DNA of 64,000 nt from JARKQH01 sp964631605 (GTDB lineage Bacteria; Verrucomicrobiota; Verrucomicrobiia; Limisphaerales; UBA8199). The translations under genes and the position numbers were made by a program. The stretch lies in the NCBI GenBank assembly GCA_964631605.1, contig CAZVYG010000013.1, forward strand, positions 21,234 to 85,233, given 5' to 3'. The notes under the pieces were generated by a model. The model had not been told where the DNA came from. It saw only the letters and a program-made list of their open reading frames with translations, and did no database searches. Positions 18,815-27,192 of the stretch are shown one piece after another (position 1 is the stretch's first letter; each line of letters begins with the position of its first letter).

Positions 18815-19120
18815 ATGAACCAGAAGAGGAAACAATCAGCCAATTCGATAGCCACCGGTCTTGTCCTGCCCTTGGTTTTCGTCCTTTTTCTTGCCCTGCC
18901 GGACATTATTACACAGCGCAGGCCTGGCTGGGCTGGCGCACCACCAGTCACTGGCCTGGCTGCGGTATTCGACGGCATCTTCGTGCTGGGATTAGCCTTG
19001 GCTGTCCATGCGTGGAACTTTCGCTTCTACCGCCGGTTTCCACTCGTGCGCTGGACCTTGGTGATCGCTGGTGGGTTGACCATGGCAATATGTTTCGCCA
19101 TTAGGTTTTTCGAGCGATGA
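18815..19120 (+). CDS. Small membrane protein, unknown function
   Basis: 101 residues from the ATG at 18815 (MNQKRKQSAN), chosen over an upstream start because the preceding residues are not membrane-like and the basic start fits an inner-membrane topology. Three hydrophobic segments are visible (about 14-33, 47-69 and 77-98). The stop overlaps the ATG of the following pseudopilin as ATGA, so the two are probably translated together. No family was recognised. Its coupling to a pseudopilin suggests an accessory role in its insertion or processing, which is inference only. Confidence 0.65.
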   Translation: MNQKRKQSANSIATGLVLPLVFVLFLALPDIITQRRPGWAGAPPVTGLAAVFDGIFVLGLALAVHAWNFRFYRRFPLVRWTLVIAGGLTMAICFAIRFFER

Positions 19121-19914
19121 AAAAGTGCAGAGCTAGAGGTTTCACCTTGGTTGAACTGTTGGTTGTCATCGCAGTCATCGGCCTTGTCGCTGCCATGCTT
19201 CTTCCAGCGGTGTCCAAATCAAAGGCTGTGGCGTTGTCTGCCGCCTGTAAGAGCAATCTACGACAGTTCGGCATTGCGCTAATCCTCTACACGCAAACCC
19301 ACGGCAGCTATCCCCCTCACGCCTACCGGCCACCCGGCTTAACGCCTGCTCCGGGTTCGCCGGCTGTGTTTATCGACACGTATGGTTGGCCCGGGTATCT
19401 TCTGCCGCACCTGTCTGGGCAGCGAGACATTTTTCGGTGTCCGGCGCGTGGGTTTGAATTTCAGTGGCCCACCAATCGCACTCTGCGGGGTTATGATTTT
19501 CCATTTAATCTCGGCTCAACGGATCAGCCTTGGAGCTATGGATATAACGGTCTCAACATCAAGCAAGCGCGTGGCGGCTTTTACACCCACGGCGGCTATG
19601 GATTAAGCCCTTCCGTCCCATCAGGCCTTCCCGCGAATCTTGTATCTCAACCTGCTGAGATGATCGCCGTCGGGGACAGCGACGGCAACGGTTTCGGCGA
19701 CGGGATGATTAGTTTCATGCGCCCGCAAGTGGGCGCGTCTCCCGATTTCCCCCCGGGTGAAGTTCACAAGAAGGGAGCGAACATAGTTTTCTGCGACGGT
19801 CACGCTGAATGGCAAAAGCAAGCCAAGTGGATCGAGTTGACGCCACAAGCAGCCCGGCGCTGGCACTACGACAACCAACCGCATCCCGAGTGGTGGTATC
19901 GAAGTGGGCCATGA
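19117..19914 (+). CDS. Orphan type II pseudopilin with H-X9-DG C-terminus
   Basis: 265 residues. A very short leader, MKKCRARG, is followed by FTLVELLVVIAVIGLVAAML, a clean prepilin cleavage site with Glu at +5. The globular domain has the usual NLRQFGIALILYTQTHGSYPP stretch and the H-X9-DG signature (HKKGANIVFCDGH). It overlaps the small membrane protein gene by 4 bases. Its stop at 19914 lies only about 60 bases from the point where uvrB similarity begins on the other strand. The gene is part of the lower-GC three-gene unit. Confidence 0.88.
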   Translation: MKKCRARGFTLVELLVVIAVIGLVAAMLLPAVSKSKAVALSAACKSNLRQFGIALILYTQTHGSYPPHAYRPPGLTPAPGSPAVFIDTYGWPGYLLPHLSGQRDIFRCPARGFEFQWPTNRTLRGYDFPFNLGSTDQPWSYGYNGLNIKQARGGFYTHGGYGLSPSVPSGLPANLVSQPAEMIAVGDSDGNGFGDGMISFMRPQVGASPDFPPGEVHKKGANIVFCDGHAEWQKQAKWIELTPQAARRWHYDNQPHPEWWYRSGP

Positions 19915-19972
19915 CCGTTGGCAAAGACAGGCCGTACCTTGACCTCACCCGAGTGCCAATTGCTAACAACGG

Positions 19973-20785
19973 CTCGAACCACGCGATGCGCTCGCCCAGT
20001 TCCTCGCGGATGGTGACCAGCGCGCGCTTGAGTTTGTCCGCCGGGGTCACGAACTGTTTGCCCGGATATACCGTGACGGCGTCCAGTTGCTCCAGTTTGT
20101 GCCCCGTCAACGGCTCGAACCGCGTGATCCGGTCAATCTGATCGCCGAAAAACTCGACCCGCAGCGCGTCCTCGGTGTAGGCCGGACGCAGCTCGACCAC
20201 GTCGCCCCGCACGCGGAACTGGCCGCGGGCGAACTCGATGTCGTTGCGGCTGTATTGCAGATCCACCAGCCGCCCCAAGAACTGCTCGCGCGTGATTTCC
20301 TGCCCGACGCGAATGGGAATGACCATCGCCTCGTAATCCTCCTTGCTCCCGATGCCGTAAATGCACGAAACGCTGGCGACCACGATCACATCCCGCCGCG
20401 ACAACAGCGCGCTCATGGTGGAAAGCCGGAGCCGCTCGATTTCCTCATTGATGCTCGAGTCCTTCTCGATGAAGGTGTCCGTGCGCGGGATGTAGGCCTC
20501 CGGCTGGTAATAGTCGAAATAGCTGACGAAGTATTCGACGGCGTTGTTGGGAAAGAAGCTTTTGAACTCGGCGTAAAGCTGGGCGGCCAGGGTTTTATTA
20601 TGGGACATCACCAGCGTGGGGCGGTTCACATTGCGGATGACATTGGCCACCGTGAAGGTCTTGCCCGAGCCGGTAACGCCCAGCAACACCTGGTGTTTGG
20701 CCCCGGCCAACAGCCCCTCCGTCAGCTTCGCAATGGCTTGCGGCTGATCTCCGGCGGGTTGGTAGGGCGCAACCAGTTCAAACAT
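19973..20785 (-). pseudogene. uvrB2: Truncated second uvrB (N-terminal 40 percent)
   Basis: From the ATG at 20785 (a GTG lies one codon earlier) about 271 residues match UvrB: MFELVAPYQPAGDQPQ, Walker A GVTGSGKT, YFDYYQPEAYIPRTDT and the damage-binding domain up to IREELGERIAWFE. Similarity then stops abruptly near 19973. The frame stays open for 86 more codons, but these are antisense to the pseudopilin gene. The helicase motifs IV-VI and the UVR motif are missing, so it cannot act as a normal UvrB. Outside a 317-bp identical tract it differs clearly from the complete copy, for instance VIPIRVGQEITREQF versus VIPLRAGMEMARDHL, so this is an old paralogue rather than a fresh duplication. Confidence 0.88.
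20340..20656. repeat. 317-bp tract shared with complete uvrB (copy B)
   Basis: Direct-orientation partner of 15897-16213, identical throughout. It covers the part of the gene encoding roughly residues 43-148, including third codon positions, while flanking parts have diverged. Confidence 0.9.
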
Positions 20786-20818
20786 CACCCCCCAAGGTAC
20801 GGGCGCGCGCCCCCACCG

Positions 20819-21673
20819 TCAAAGTGATACCGGGGCGGTGGCGCCGGACGCCGCAGCGGCGGGCCGCTCGCCCAAATGCAGGAAGCCCTTGATGCGCTCG
20901 CGGTAATAGCCGCACCAGAAAGTCAGCAGCAGAAACGGCAGCAGGTTGACCAGGCTGAACGCCACCATGACCAGCCACGCCATGAGCATTGGGCCGAACA
21001 CCGACTCCGCGCCGCTCAGTTTGGCCATCACGAGGAAGGGGATGAAAATGAGCGCCCAAAGGATTCCCAGGACCACTGCCAGCCACAAACAAAGCCCGCC
21101 GGGCGAATAGCGACCCCGGGCCAGCCAGCCGGTCAAACTCAACGCCACCGCCAGGACCCCGCCGGAAATCAACACCAGAAGAACGCTTTGAACCATGTCC
21201 AAACCAGCGAATTCGAAGCCCTGGCCCAGCAGGAAAACCACCAGACTCACCGGCACCACCACCCCAAGAAAACCCGCAAAAGCCGCAAACCGAGGTTTCC
21301 ACTGCAGGTTCGCCGCCACCAGCCACCCCGCCGCCAATCCAAAACTCAAGGCGCCCGAGGCATCAAGCAGGACCTCGAGCAAATCGTCCAGGAACCCCGT
21401 GAAGACGGTCCGCAGAACCCACCTCGCCGCCAGAATCGCGGCAAGGGGCGCCAAAATCCACAAGGCGGAGCCGGCCCGGTTCGGCTTGAGCAGCAACAGA
21501 CAAAGCAAGCCCAACCAGGGAAGCAGGCGGGGCAGCGGGCTCGGTGGTGTCCATGTGCTCACCACCCACGGGCCGTCGGTCGCGCCCAACCCGCCCAAAT
21601 CCTGAGTCGCTCTGATTCGAATCTCGCCGGCTGCCGAAGAAGGTACTCGCCATGAGTACGAACAGGTTCCGCC
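20819..21673 (-). CDS. C-terminal membrane half of a gene split by an in-frame TGA
   Basis: The frame continues directly after the TGA that ends the upstream gene, with no shift. About 25 residues read as a beta-strand-rich tail (SYSWRVPSSAAGEIRI), followed by a Pro linker (WTPPSPLP). Then come about six to seven hydrophobic helices to the end, including a Yip1-like series of small-residue membrane segments. A TTG at 21598 is the only nearby independent start and would remove the tail. The family was not recognised. Read on its own it is a membrane protein of about 259 residues; read with the preceding half it would be the membrane anchor of a signal-peptide-bearing protein of about 690 residues. 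Confidence 0.6.
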   Translation of the reverse strand, partial: GGTCSYSWRVPSSAAGEIRIRATQDLGGLGATDGPWVVSTWTPPSPLPRLLPWLGLLCLLLLKPNRAGSALWILAPLAAILAARWVLRTVFTGFLDDLLEVLLDASGALSFGLAAGWLVAANLQWKPRFAAFAGFLGVVVPVSLVVFLLGQGFEFAGLDMVQSVLLVLISGGVLAVALSLTGWLARGRYSPGGLCLWLAVVLGILWALIFIPFLVMAKLSGAESVFGPMLMAWLVMVAFSLVNLLPFLLLTFWCGYYRERIKGFLHLGERPAAAASGATAPVSL

Positions 21674-22903
21674 TCAGCCAAACTCGAATTTACCGGAAGC
21701 CACCTGCGCGTCCCCCTTGAACGCGGCAAAGGCAGGGGCTTCCCGCCGGCCCAGCAGCGTGTACGCCTCGCCCCCGGCTCCGACCAGACGGTAATCCAGG
21801 CTGAGATTGTTGCCGCGGCGAGTGACCGCAACCGTGTTGGTCAAAGGCCCGCCGGCGACCAGCGTGGCTGGCTGGTTGGTCGCGATGACAAGGGTCGGTC
21901 GCCCCGGCTGGCCGCCGTAATAACGTTCGGCTTCGCGCGCCGCCCGCCTGTCGCCCCGCCGCAGGCATGCCTGCGCTGCGTAATAGGATCCCTGCGGCAC
22001 GCGCACGCTCGCCGCCGGCTCGTTGAGCACAACGGTGCAGCCGCCTTTGCCCCCGCTGAGCACCAACCGCCCGATAAACTGACCTGCCAACTTCAACTCC
22101 CCGGTCTCAAATTTCTCTGGGGTCAAGGTCAGCCTGAGGGCAGGCTCAGCTCCGGCTGCCTCCCGGGCCCAGTCCAGCCTCCAACCCGCACCGTCCAGAT
22201 ACAAAGTGCGGCCTGCCGCAAAAGCATCAAGGGACCCGTCCTGCACGAAAAACGCGCGCTCCCGCTCCGACCAGGGCCGCAACACCAGGTACGGTTGAGG
22301 GGGTTCGTTGCCGTGGGCTGACAGGTCGTCCACGCGTCCCACCTGCCATTCCGTGCCCCCCAACAAGACTTTGCCCTCCCAGAAGGAGCGGCAACCGGCG
22401 TTGAAATGCGGCAAGTCGCGGTAGCGATAGCAGTTCAGGTCCACCAGGGCCCGTTGCTCGCCCAGGGCATTCGTGTAAAAGAGCGTCACGCTGGCGAAAC
22501 TCTGAAAGAAGCCCGAACTCTGCCCGGACGCCGCTGCGAACACCCCGTTGGTGTCATCGGTCAAGTCCCGGTTCCGGTTCAAGTCCAGATAAAGCCGCGA
22601 ATCCGACTGGTGCCAAAGGCAGGGAATCGCCTGAGCCGGCCCGCCGGGCAGTTTGATTAGCCCCCGATGGACCGTCCCGCCAAGGCCAGCCGGTTCCCGG
22701 ACAAACGGCTGGGTCTGGGAGTCGAACGCGAGGCTCCAGGTTGCAATGCTATTGCTGAGCTCGCGATACTGCAGCACGACTCGCACCGGCGCGTCGGCTT
22801 CCAACGCCGGACCGCCACCGATTTCGGCCGCCCCCGCTGGCTGCGCCAGAAGCAACAGTCCCGCCAGCGCAGCGGTCTGCCATGGCCCTGTGGTCTTCAT
22901 CAT
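21674..22903 (-). CDS. Secreted beta-rich protein, N-terminal half of a TGA-split gene
   Basis: 409 residues from the ATG at 22903. A signal peptide is clear (MMKTTGPWQTAALAGLLLL to AGAAEIG). The segment LYLDLNRNRDLTDDTNGVF is a dockerin/EF-hand-like Asp-rich loop. The rest is beta-rich and not recognised. The last residues before the stop, ASGKFEFG, are followed in the same frame by GGTCSYSWRVP and a long membrane region. This suggests a premature or recoded TGA (21674-21676) rather than the real end. It is divergent from the oxidoreductase gene at 23132, with about 230 bases between them. Confidence 0.7.
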   Translation of the reverse strand: MMKTTGPWQTAALAGLLLLAQPAGAAEIGGGPALEADAPVRVVLQYRELSNSIATWSLAFDSQTQPFVREPAGLGGTVHRGLIKLPGGPAQAIPCLWHQSDSRLYLDLNRNRDLTDDTNGVFAAASGQSSGFFQSFASVTLFYTNALGEQRALVDLNCYRYRDLPHFNAGCRSFWEGKVLLGGTEWQVGRVDDLSAHGNEPPQPYLVLRPWSERERAFFVQDGSLDAFAAGRTLYLDGAGWRLDWAREAAGAEPALRLTLTPEKFETGELKLAGQFIGRLVLSGGKGGCTVVLNEPAASVRVPQGSYYAAQACLRRGDRRAAREAERYYGGQPGRPTLVIATNQPATLVAGGPLTNTVAVTRRGNNLSLDYRLVGAGGEAYTLLGRREAPAFAAFKGDAQVASGKFEFG

Positions 22904-23131
22904 CGGGTTTGCAGAACGCAACCCACCCTACACTCGGGTTGGACAACCACAAGCCAAAACCCTCACGCGCCATCCCGTTTAACCGTCGAGAGGTCGCGGG
23001 GCCGGCACCCCCTTTTGCCGGGCGCATTCGCCGCCTTTGCGCACCGCTTCCTGGTCTGATGGGGGAGTTGCGCGAGAGGAAACTCTGGTATCGGTTTTTT
23101 TGCCGCGATGCGTTAACATCCAAACCATCGT

Positions 23132-24283
23132 ATGAACACCGTTCGACTGGGCATCATTGGCATGGGCAACATCGGCCGCTACCACGCCGAGTATTTGCGA
23201 GGCGGCAAGGTCAAACGCTGCGAATTGGTCGCGGTGTGCGACCCCGCCGCGCCGCTCGACAGTTACAAGCCCCTGAAGACCTTCACCGACGGCGAGGCGC
23301 TCATCCGCTCCGGCGAGGTGGATGCGGTCCTCATCGCCACGCCGCACTTCCAACACACCACCCTGGGCATGGCCGCGCTCAAGGCCGGCGTGCACGCCCT
23401 GGTCGAGAAGCCGATTTCCTCGCACAAAGCCGACGCCGAACGGCTCATTGCGGCGGCCCGGGACAATCCCCGCGCCGTCTTTGCCGGCATGTTCCAGTTG
23501 CGGACCGAGCCGCGCTACCAAAAGGTGCGAGCCCTCCTCCGGGACGGCATCCTGGGCCAGCTCGTCCGCGTCAATTGGATCAACACGGACTGGTATCGCA
23601 CGGAGGCCTACTACGCCAGCGGGGGGTGGCGGGCAACCTGGAAAGGCGAAGGCGGCGGGGTGCTGCTCAACCAGTGCCTCCACAATCTGGACATGCTCCA
23701 ATGGCTGGTGGGCATGCCGCAACGCGTGCGCGGCTTCTGCCAGTTCGGCCGTTTCCACCAAATCGAAGTCGAAGACAGCGTCACGGCCTACCTGGAATGG
23801 GCCAACGGCGCAACCGGCGTGTTCCTCAGCTCGACCGGCGAAGCGCCCGGGACCAACCGCTTCGAGATTGTGGGCACGATGGGCCGCCTGGTCATGGAAA
23901 ACAACAAGCTGCTCTTCACACGCAACGAGACGGACATGCTCGAGTTCAGCCGCACGGCGAGACAGGGGTTCGCCAGGCCGGAAGTCTGGCACATCGAAAT
24001 CCCGTTTCAGGATGCGGTGCTGCCCCATGCCATCCTGGTGCAGAACTTCGTGAACGCCATTCTAAACGGTGAGGCGCTCCTGGCGCCGGGCCCGGAGGGC
24101 ATCCACTCCGTCGAGCTGGCCAACGTCATGGTGTATTCCTCCCTGCTGGGCCAGACCGTCGAGCTGCCCATGGACGGCGCCGCCTGGGAGGCAAAGCTCC
24201 AGCAGCTTATCGCGGAGTCCAAAGTGCAGAAAAAAACGATTCCGGCGGAGACGACCGATTTTCTGAGTTCGTTCCGCCGGTAA
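23132..24283 (+). CDS. Gfo/Idh/MocA-family NAD(P)-dependent oxidoreductase
   Basis: 383 residues. The Rossmann motif GIIGMGNIGRYHAEYL lies at the N-terminus. The family motif VEKPISSHKADAERL (EKP with the catalytic-region Lys, about residue 90) and the GFO_IDH C-terminal domain with GGGVLLNQCLHNLDMLQWL (Gly, then the conserved Asp and His region) are present. Such enzymes oxidise or reduce sugars, inositols or related polyols. The substrate cannot be read from sequence. The next gene begins 20 bases downstream and encodes a TIM-barrel sugar isomerase/epimerase-like protein, so the two likely act in one catabolic route for a carbohydrate or inositol-type compound. Confidence 0.9.
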   Translation: MNTVRLGIIGMGNIGRYHAEYLRGGKVKRCELVAVCDPAAPLDSYKPLKTFTDGEALIRSGEVDAVLIATPHFQHTTLGMAALKAGVHALVEKPISSHKADAERLIAAARDNPRAVFAGMFQLRTEPRYQKVRALLRDGILGQLVRVNWINTDWYRTEAYYASGGWRATWKGEGGGVLLNQCLHNLDMLQWLVGMPQRVRGFCQFGRFHQIEVEDSVTAYLEWANGATGVFLSSTGEAPGTNRFEIVGTMGRLVMENNKLLFTRNETDMLEFSRTARQGFARPEVWHIEIPFQDAVLPHAILVQNFVNAILNGEALLAPGPEGIHSVELANVMVYSSLLGQTVELPMDGAAWEAKLQQLIAESKVQKKTIPAETTDFLSSFRR

Positions 24284-24303
24284 CCTGTGGGAGGATGCAA
24301 ATC

Positions 24304-25227
24304 ATGAAACTGATGGGCATTGGCGACGAGGCCGCCAGCACGATTGACGGCCAGCTTCAAGCCACCCAGGAACTCGGGTGGAATTTCATCGAACCGCGCG
24401 GCGTGGAAGTTCCCGGCTTTGCCAAAGCCAACCTCCACGACATCCCGGACCCGGCTTTCGACATTGCCGTCAGAAAGTTCGAGGAAGCCGGCATCCAGCC
24501 CTACTGTTTCGGCTCGACGATCATGAACTGGGCCAAAACGGTGGACACACCTTACGAGGTCACGCTGGCCGAGGTTCGGCGCGCCATCCCGCGCATGAAA
24601 CGCACCGGCGCGAAGTTCATCCGGATCATGAGCTTCAAACCGGCGGACGATGCCTTCCGCATCCCCACCAAGGTTTTCCAGCGCGTCCGCGAGGTGACGC
24701 AGATGTTTTTGGACGAGGGCCTGCAGCCGGTGCACGAAAACTGCATGAATCACGGCGGCATGAGTTGGCAGCACGCGCTCGAACTCCTCGACCGCTGCCC
24801 CGGCCTCAAGTGGCTTTTCGACACCGCCAACCCGATCTTCAACGCCGACCGTTCCAAACCCAGGCCCTGGCCAAAACAGGACCCGTGGGAGTTCTGGGAA
24901 CACGTCCGCGATCACGTCGTCCACCTCCACGTCAAGGACGCCCGGTGGAACCCGGCCCGCAACGATGCCGACTACCATTGGCCCGGCGAAGGCGACGGGC
25001 GGGTCGGCGACATCTTGAGCGACGCCTTCGCCCGCGGCTACGACGAAGGCATCAGCATCGAACCGCACATGGTCGTCGTCTTCCACGACACCGCTTCCCC
25101 GGCCGGTAACGAGCCAGCCTTGCGACGGAATTTCGTCGAGTATGGCAGGCGCCTCGAAAGACTGATCGGCGCCCTCCGGCCCGGAATGACAACGCCAACC
25201 CCGCCACCCCCGGCGAAAACCGGTTGA
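24304..25227 (+). CDS. Sugar phosphate isomerase/epimerase (AP endonuclease 2-like TIM barrel)
   Basis: 307 residues from the ATG at 24304. An earlier ATG at 24295 directly touches the GGGAGG ribosome site at 24289-24294, whereas 24304 has normal spacing, which decides the start. The protein has the Xyl-isomerase-like TIM-barrel pattern with metal-ligand regions: VHENCMNHGG (Glu and His), WLFDTANPIFNAD (Asp), VVHLHVKDARW (His and Asp) and ISIEPHMVVVFHD (final Glu). These proteins isomerise or epimerise sugars or polyol derivatives, often next to Gfo/Idh oxidoreductases, as here. The substrate is unknown. Confidence 0.87.
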   Translation: MKLMGIGDEAASTIDGQLQATQELGWNFIEPRGVEVPGFAKANLHDIPDPAFDIAVRKFEEAGIQPYCFGSTIMNWAKTVDTPYEVTLAEVRRAIPRMKRTGAKFIRIMSFKPADDAFRIPTKVFQRVREVTQMFLDEGLQPVHENCMNHGGMSWQHALELLDRCPGLKWLFDTANPIFNADRSKPRPWPKQDPWEFWEHVRDHVVHLHVKDARWNPARNDADYHWPGEGDGRVGDILSDAFARGYDEGISIEPHMVVVFHDTASPAGNEPALRRNFVEYGRRLERLIGALRPGMTTPTPPPPAKTG

Positions 25228-25825
25228 ACGGCGCGAATCCTCCCCGCCCGTCCCGGCGGTTGAAGATGGCTGTTATAGACAGCGACATTGCCATCGGCCC
25301 GTTCGGCGAAAGGGCCCCCATATAAGGGCCTCGCCGCAGCCGCCTGCGGTTACAACTGGAAACGCGATTCGACACACAGGCCATCCGGGCCGCAGTTTCC
25401 AAACGGGTATCCACTCCGGCCAAGCCAAACCGCGAGCGTTCCGCACAAGCATCTGATCCACAACACGTAGCCGTTTGGTCAGTCCGGGATCAGGACCTGG
25501 CCGCCTCGCCGATCAAACAACGCAAACCACCGGGCGAAGGCCCAGAATCTCGATTTATTGTGTCCGAAATGTGATAAAATCATGGCCGGAAAGTATATTT
25601 TCTGCCCCCCAAGGCGATCCAGAATTCCCACCGCGTTCATGTCCGGAAAGTGTACTAAGATGTCCCCTGATGGTACAGACGCGCCGTTAGTTTTCGATCA
25701 TAATGCAGGTGAAGGTGCGTAGGTGTGAGAGCTATAGATCTCAGCTTCTGCGACCGGCCAAGACAAAAAAGTCGGTAAACACAGAAAGACTGATCAGTTA
25801 AAAAAACAGAAGAGAGGGAAAATAT
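25228..25825. other. Non-coding region with IS-end-like repeats
   Basis: About 600 bases without a supported gene; composition shifts to lower GC towards the right. It contains three imperfect copies of a TGTCCGGAAAGTGTAC-like motif: about 25561, 25581-25599 (CATGGCCGGAAAGTATATT) and 25638-25656 (CATGTCCGGAAAGTGTACT). A small dyad TGAGA/TCTCA lies at 25726-25743. The repeats look like transposon ends or a leftover of an insertion element, but no transposase fragment was found. The promoter of the PEP-CTERM gene should lie at the right end; none could be named with confidence. Confidence 0.45.
25581..25656. repeat. Imperfect direct repeat pair, possible IS remnant
   Basis: CATGGCCGGAAAGTATATT (25581-25599) and CATGTCCGGAAAGTGTACT (25638-25656) agree at 16 of 19 positions and lie in direct orientation 57 bases apart. 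A weaker relative starts at 25561. This is compatible with degraded ends of an insertion element or with binding sites. Confidence 0.4.
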
Positions 25826-26413
25826 ATGGGATACATAAAAAAATACGCAGCAGCCTTGGCGGCTGTTGGATTGTTGGTGGGGATGGCGTCAAGTGCGAGA
25901 GCGACTATTACATTTACGCCCCCGATAAGCGTCAATACTCCGAACATCGTGGGGGCCGCTAATATCCTCCAGAGCGATAAAGCATCGGGAGAAATTTCAA
26001 CAGTGCAGCCTATAGCACAGAAGCTGTTGGACTTAGCTGCTTCCTACAACGGTACGATTGACGGTCGTCTTTATCGGACCTCGCAAACTGATTATAGCGG
26101 AACATTATTGTCGACGCCGACACAAAAAGACGACAACGGAAATGTGAATGTTCCTGCGGGCTGGGAGTTTGTAGTAGGCAAGTACGACGGCCAGAATGCG
26201 GGCTACATTCTTTTCTACCTGAACGGACAGGACGCGGTGCTGCCGGCAGTCTCCTACGCTATTTGGGGCGAGAATTCTGGGCAGTACGAACTTTCAAGTT
26301 GGTATGCCTTCAATCCCATCCCCGAACCGACGACGATGATTGCCGGCGCATTGCTGCTCCTGCCGTTTGCGGCAAGCACGGTTCGCTACGTTCGCAAGAA
26401 TCGCAAGGCCTAG
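25826..26413 (+). CDS. PEP-CTERM sorting-domain protein
   Basis: 195 residues. A ribosome site AGAGAGGG precedes the ATG. A signal peptide (about 1-27, ending SARA) leads into a Thr/Asn/Ser-rich beta domain of unknown function. The C-terminus is the full PEP-CTERM tripartite signal: IPEPTT, a hydrophobic helix MIAGALLLLPFAAS, then a basic tail RYVRKNRKA. Such tails are cut by an exosortase, and the proteins usually end up in the extracellular matrix. No exosortase gene is in this window. The gene has visibly lower GC than its neighbours and is followed by a strong terminator, so it is a single-gene unit, perhaps acquired. Confidence 0.9.
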   Translation: MGYIKKYAAALAAVGLLVGMASSARATITFTPPISVNTPNIVGAANILQSDKASGEISTVQPIAQKLLDLAASYNGTIDGRLYRTSQTDYSGTLLSTPTQKDDNGNVNVPAGWEFVVGKYDGQNAGYILFYLNGQDAVLPAVSYAIWGENSGQYELSSWYAFNPIPEPTTMIAGALLLLPFAASTVRYVRKNRKA

Positions 26414-26437
26414 GCCTCAATCAGTTTTACCTCGCAA

Positions 26438-26470
26438 ATCGGGCCGGCTTTGCAGTCGGCCCGATTTTTT
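26438..26470 (+). terminator. Rho-independent terminator of the PEP-CTERM gene
   Basis: A nine-base-pair stem (ATCGGGCCG with CGGCCCGAT, 26438-26465) with a ten-base loop runs directly into six T. It starts 24 bases after the stop codon. Confidence 0.9.
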
Positions 26471-26549
26471 GTACCCGGCTAATCGGCATGGCATTCCCGC
26501 CGCCCGCGCAGCATTTGCGGCCTCCGCCCGTGCATTCCTTGAACTCGCC

Positions 26550-27029
26550 TCAGGGCACCTGGAGCCGGTAGAACGACTGTGACCTGGCCGGATTGATGGG
26601 AGTCAGCAGGCTGAAGTTGCCCGAGCTGTCAAAGTTGCTGGTCAGCAAGGTGCTCCAGAGGTTCATGGGCAGGGCAACGTTGGTCGAGGTCAGAACCGTG
26701 TAGGCGCCGCCGCTCGAACCGCCACTGCCGGCAATAATCAGATTGGCGCCGGACACGGCAATGCTCCCGATGCTCGGCGGCGGAGGCGCGCCGCCCGTGA
26801 CGCGCAGGGTCCCGTCCACCGGCACCGAAGTCACATCCCAACCCAACGGTTCAGGCAGGGTGGGAAGGTCGTAGAAGGCAAAATCGCCCGCGTAAGCTTC
26901 GGCCTCGAAGAGCTTGAAGACTTCTCCGCCATTCAGCGTTCCGTTGACGACCACCTGCAGGGTGCCGCCCAGGGTCAGGGTGGTCAGGCCGGCAACCTTG
27001 TCGGCGCTGAGGTGCGACACTTCCATCAC
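26550..27029 (-). pseudogene. C-terminal fragment of an autotransporter-repeat-type secreted protein
   Basis: 159 residues open from a GTG at 27029 with no signal peptide. The first 70 residues (SADKVAGLTTLTLGG, GGEVFKLFEAEAYAGDFA, GWDVTSVPVDGTLRVTGG) look like the end of large proteins with autotransporter-associated beta-strand repeats. These are normally thousands of residues long with an N-terminal signal sequence. A Pro linker leads to a final beta module ending SQSFYRLQVP. A stop lies 45 bases upstream in the same frame and there is no matching upstream coding sequence before the next gene. I therefore read it as a decayed or truncated remnant; expression as a small protein is not excluded. 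Confidence 0.5.
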
Positions 27030-27192
27030 TTCTGATTCTTGTTTATGGGACTGATTTTATCAATGACTCAGCGCCGCCGGGTTGTAAAGCGGATTCCGAC
27101 GCAGGGCGGCATCGCGACCCCCTGGAGGCTGTCGTGCGGTTTGGATTCAGCGCCTCACGCAACTGCGATTTCGTTCGGGCAGCGGGGCGCAC

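Noticed and set aside
21643..21676. TGA at 21674-21676 as a selenocysteine codon
   Set aside because: A hairpin follows at fitting distance, but its apical loop (ATGGC) has no G in the first two positions and no selenocysteine machinery is in the window. It is kept only as an open finding, not annotated.
22997..23030. A GGCACCCCCTTTTGC sequence upstream of the Gfo/Idh gene as a sigma-54 promoter
   Set aside because: Spacing between GG and GC is one base too long.
25671..25685. TGGTACAGACGCGCC as a sigma-54 promoter of the PEP-CTERM gene
   Set aside because: The -24 part is acceptable but the -12 part lacks the required GC.
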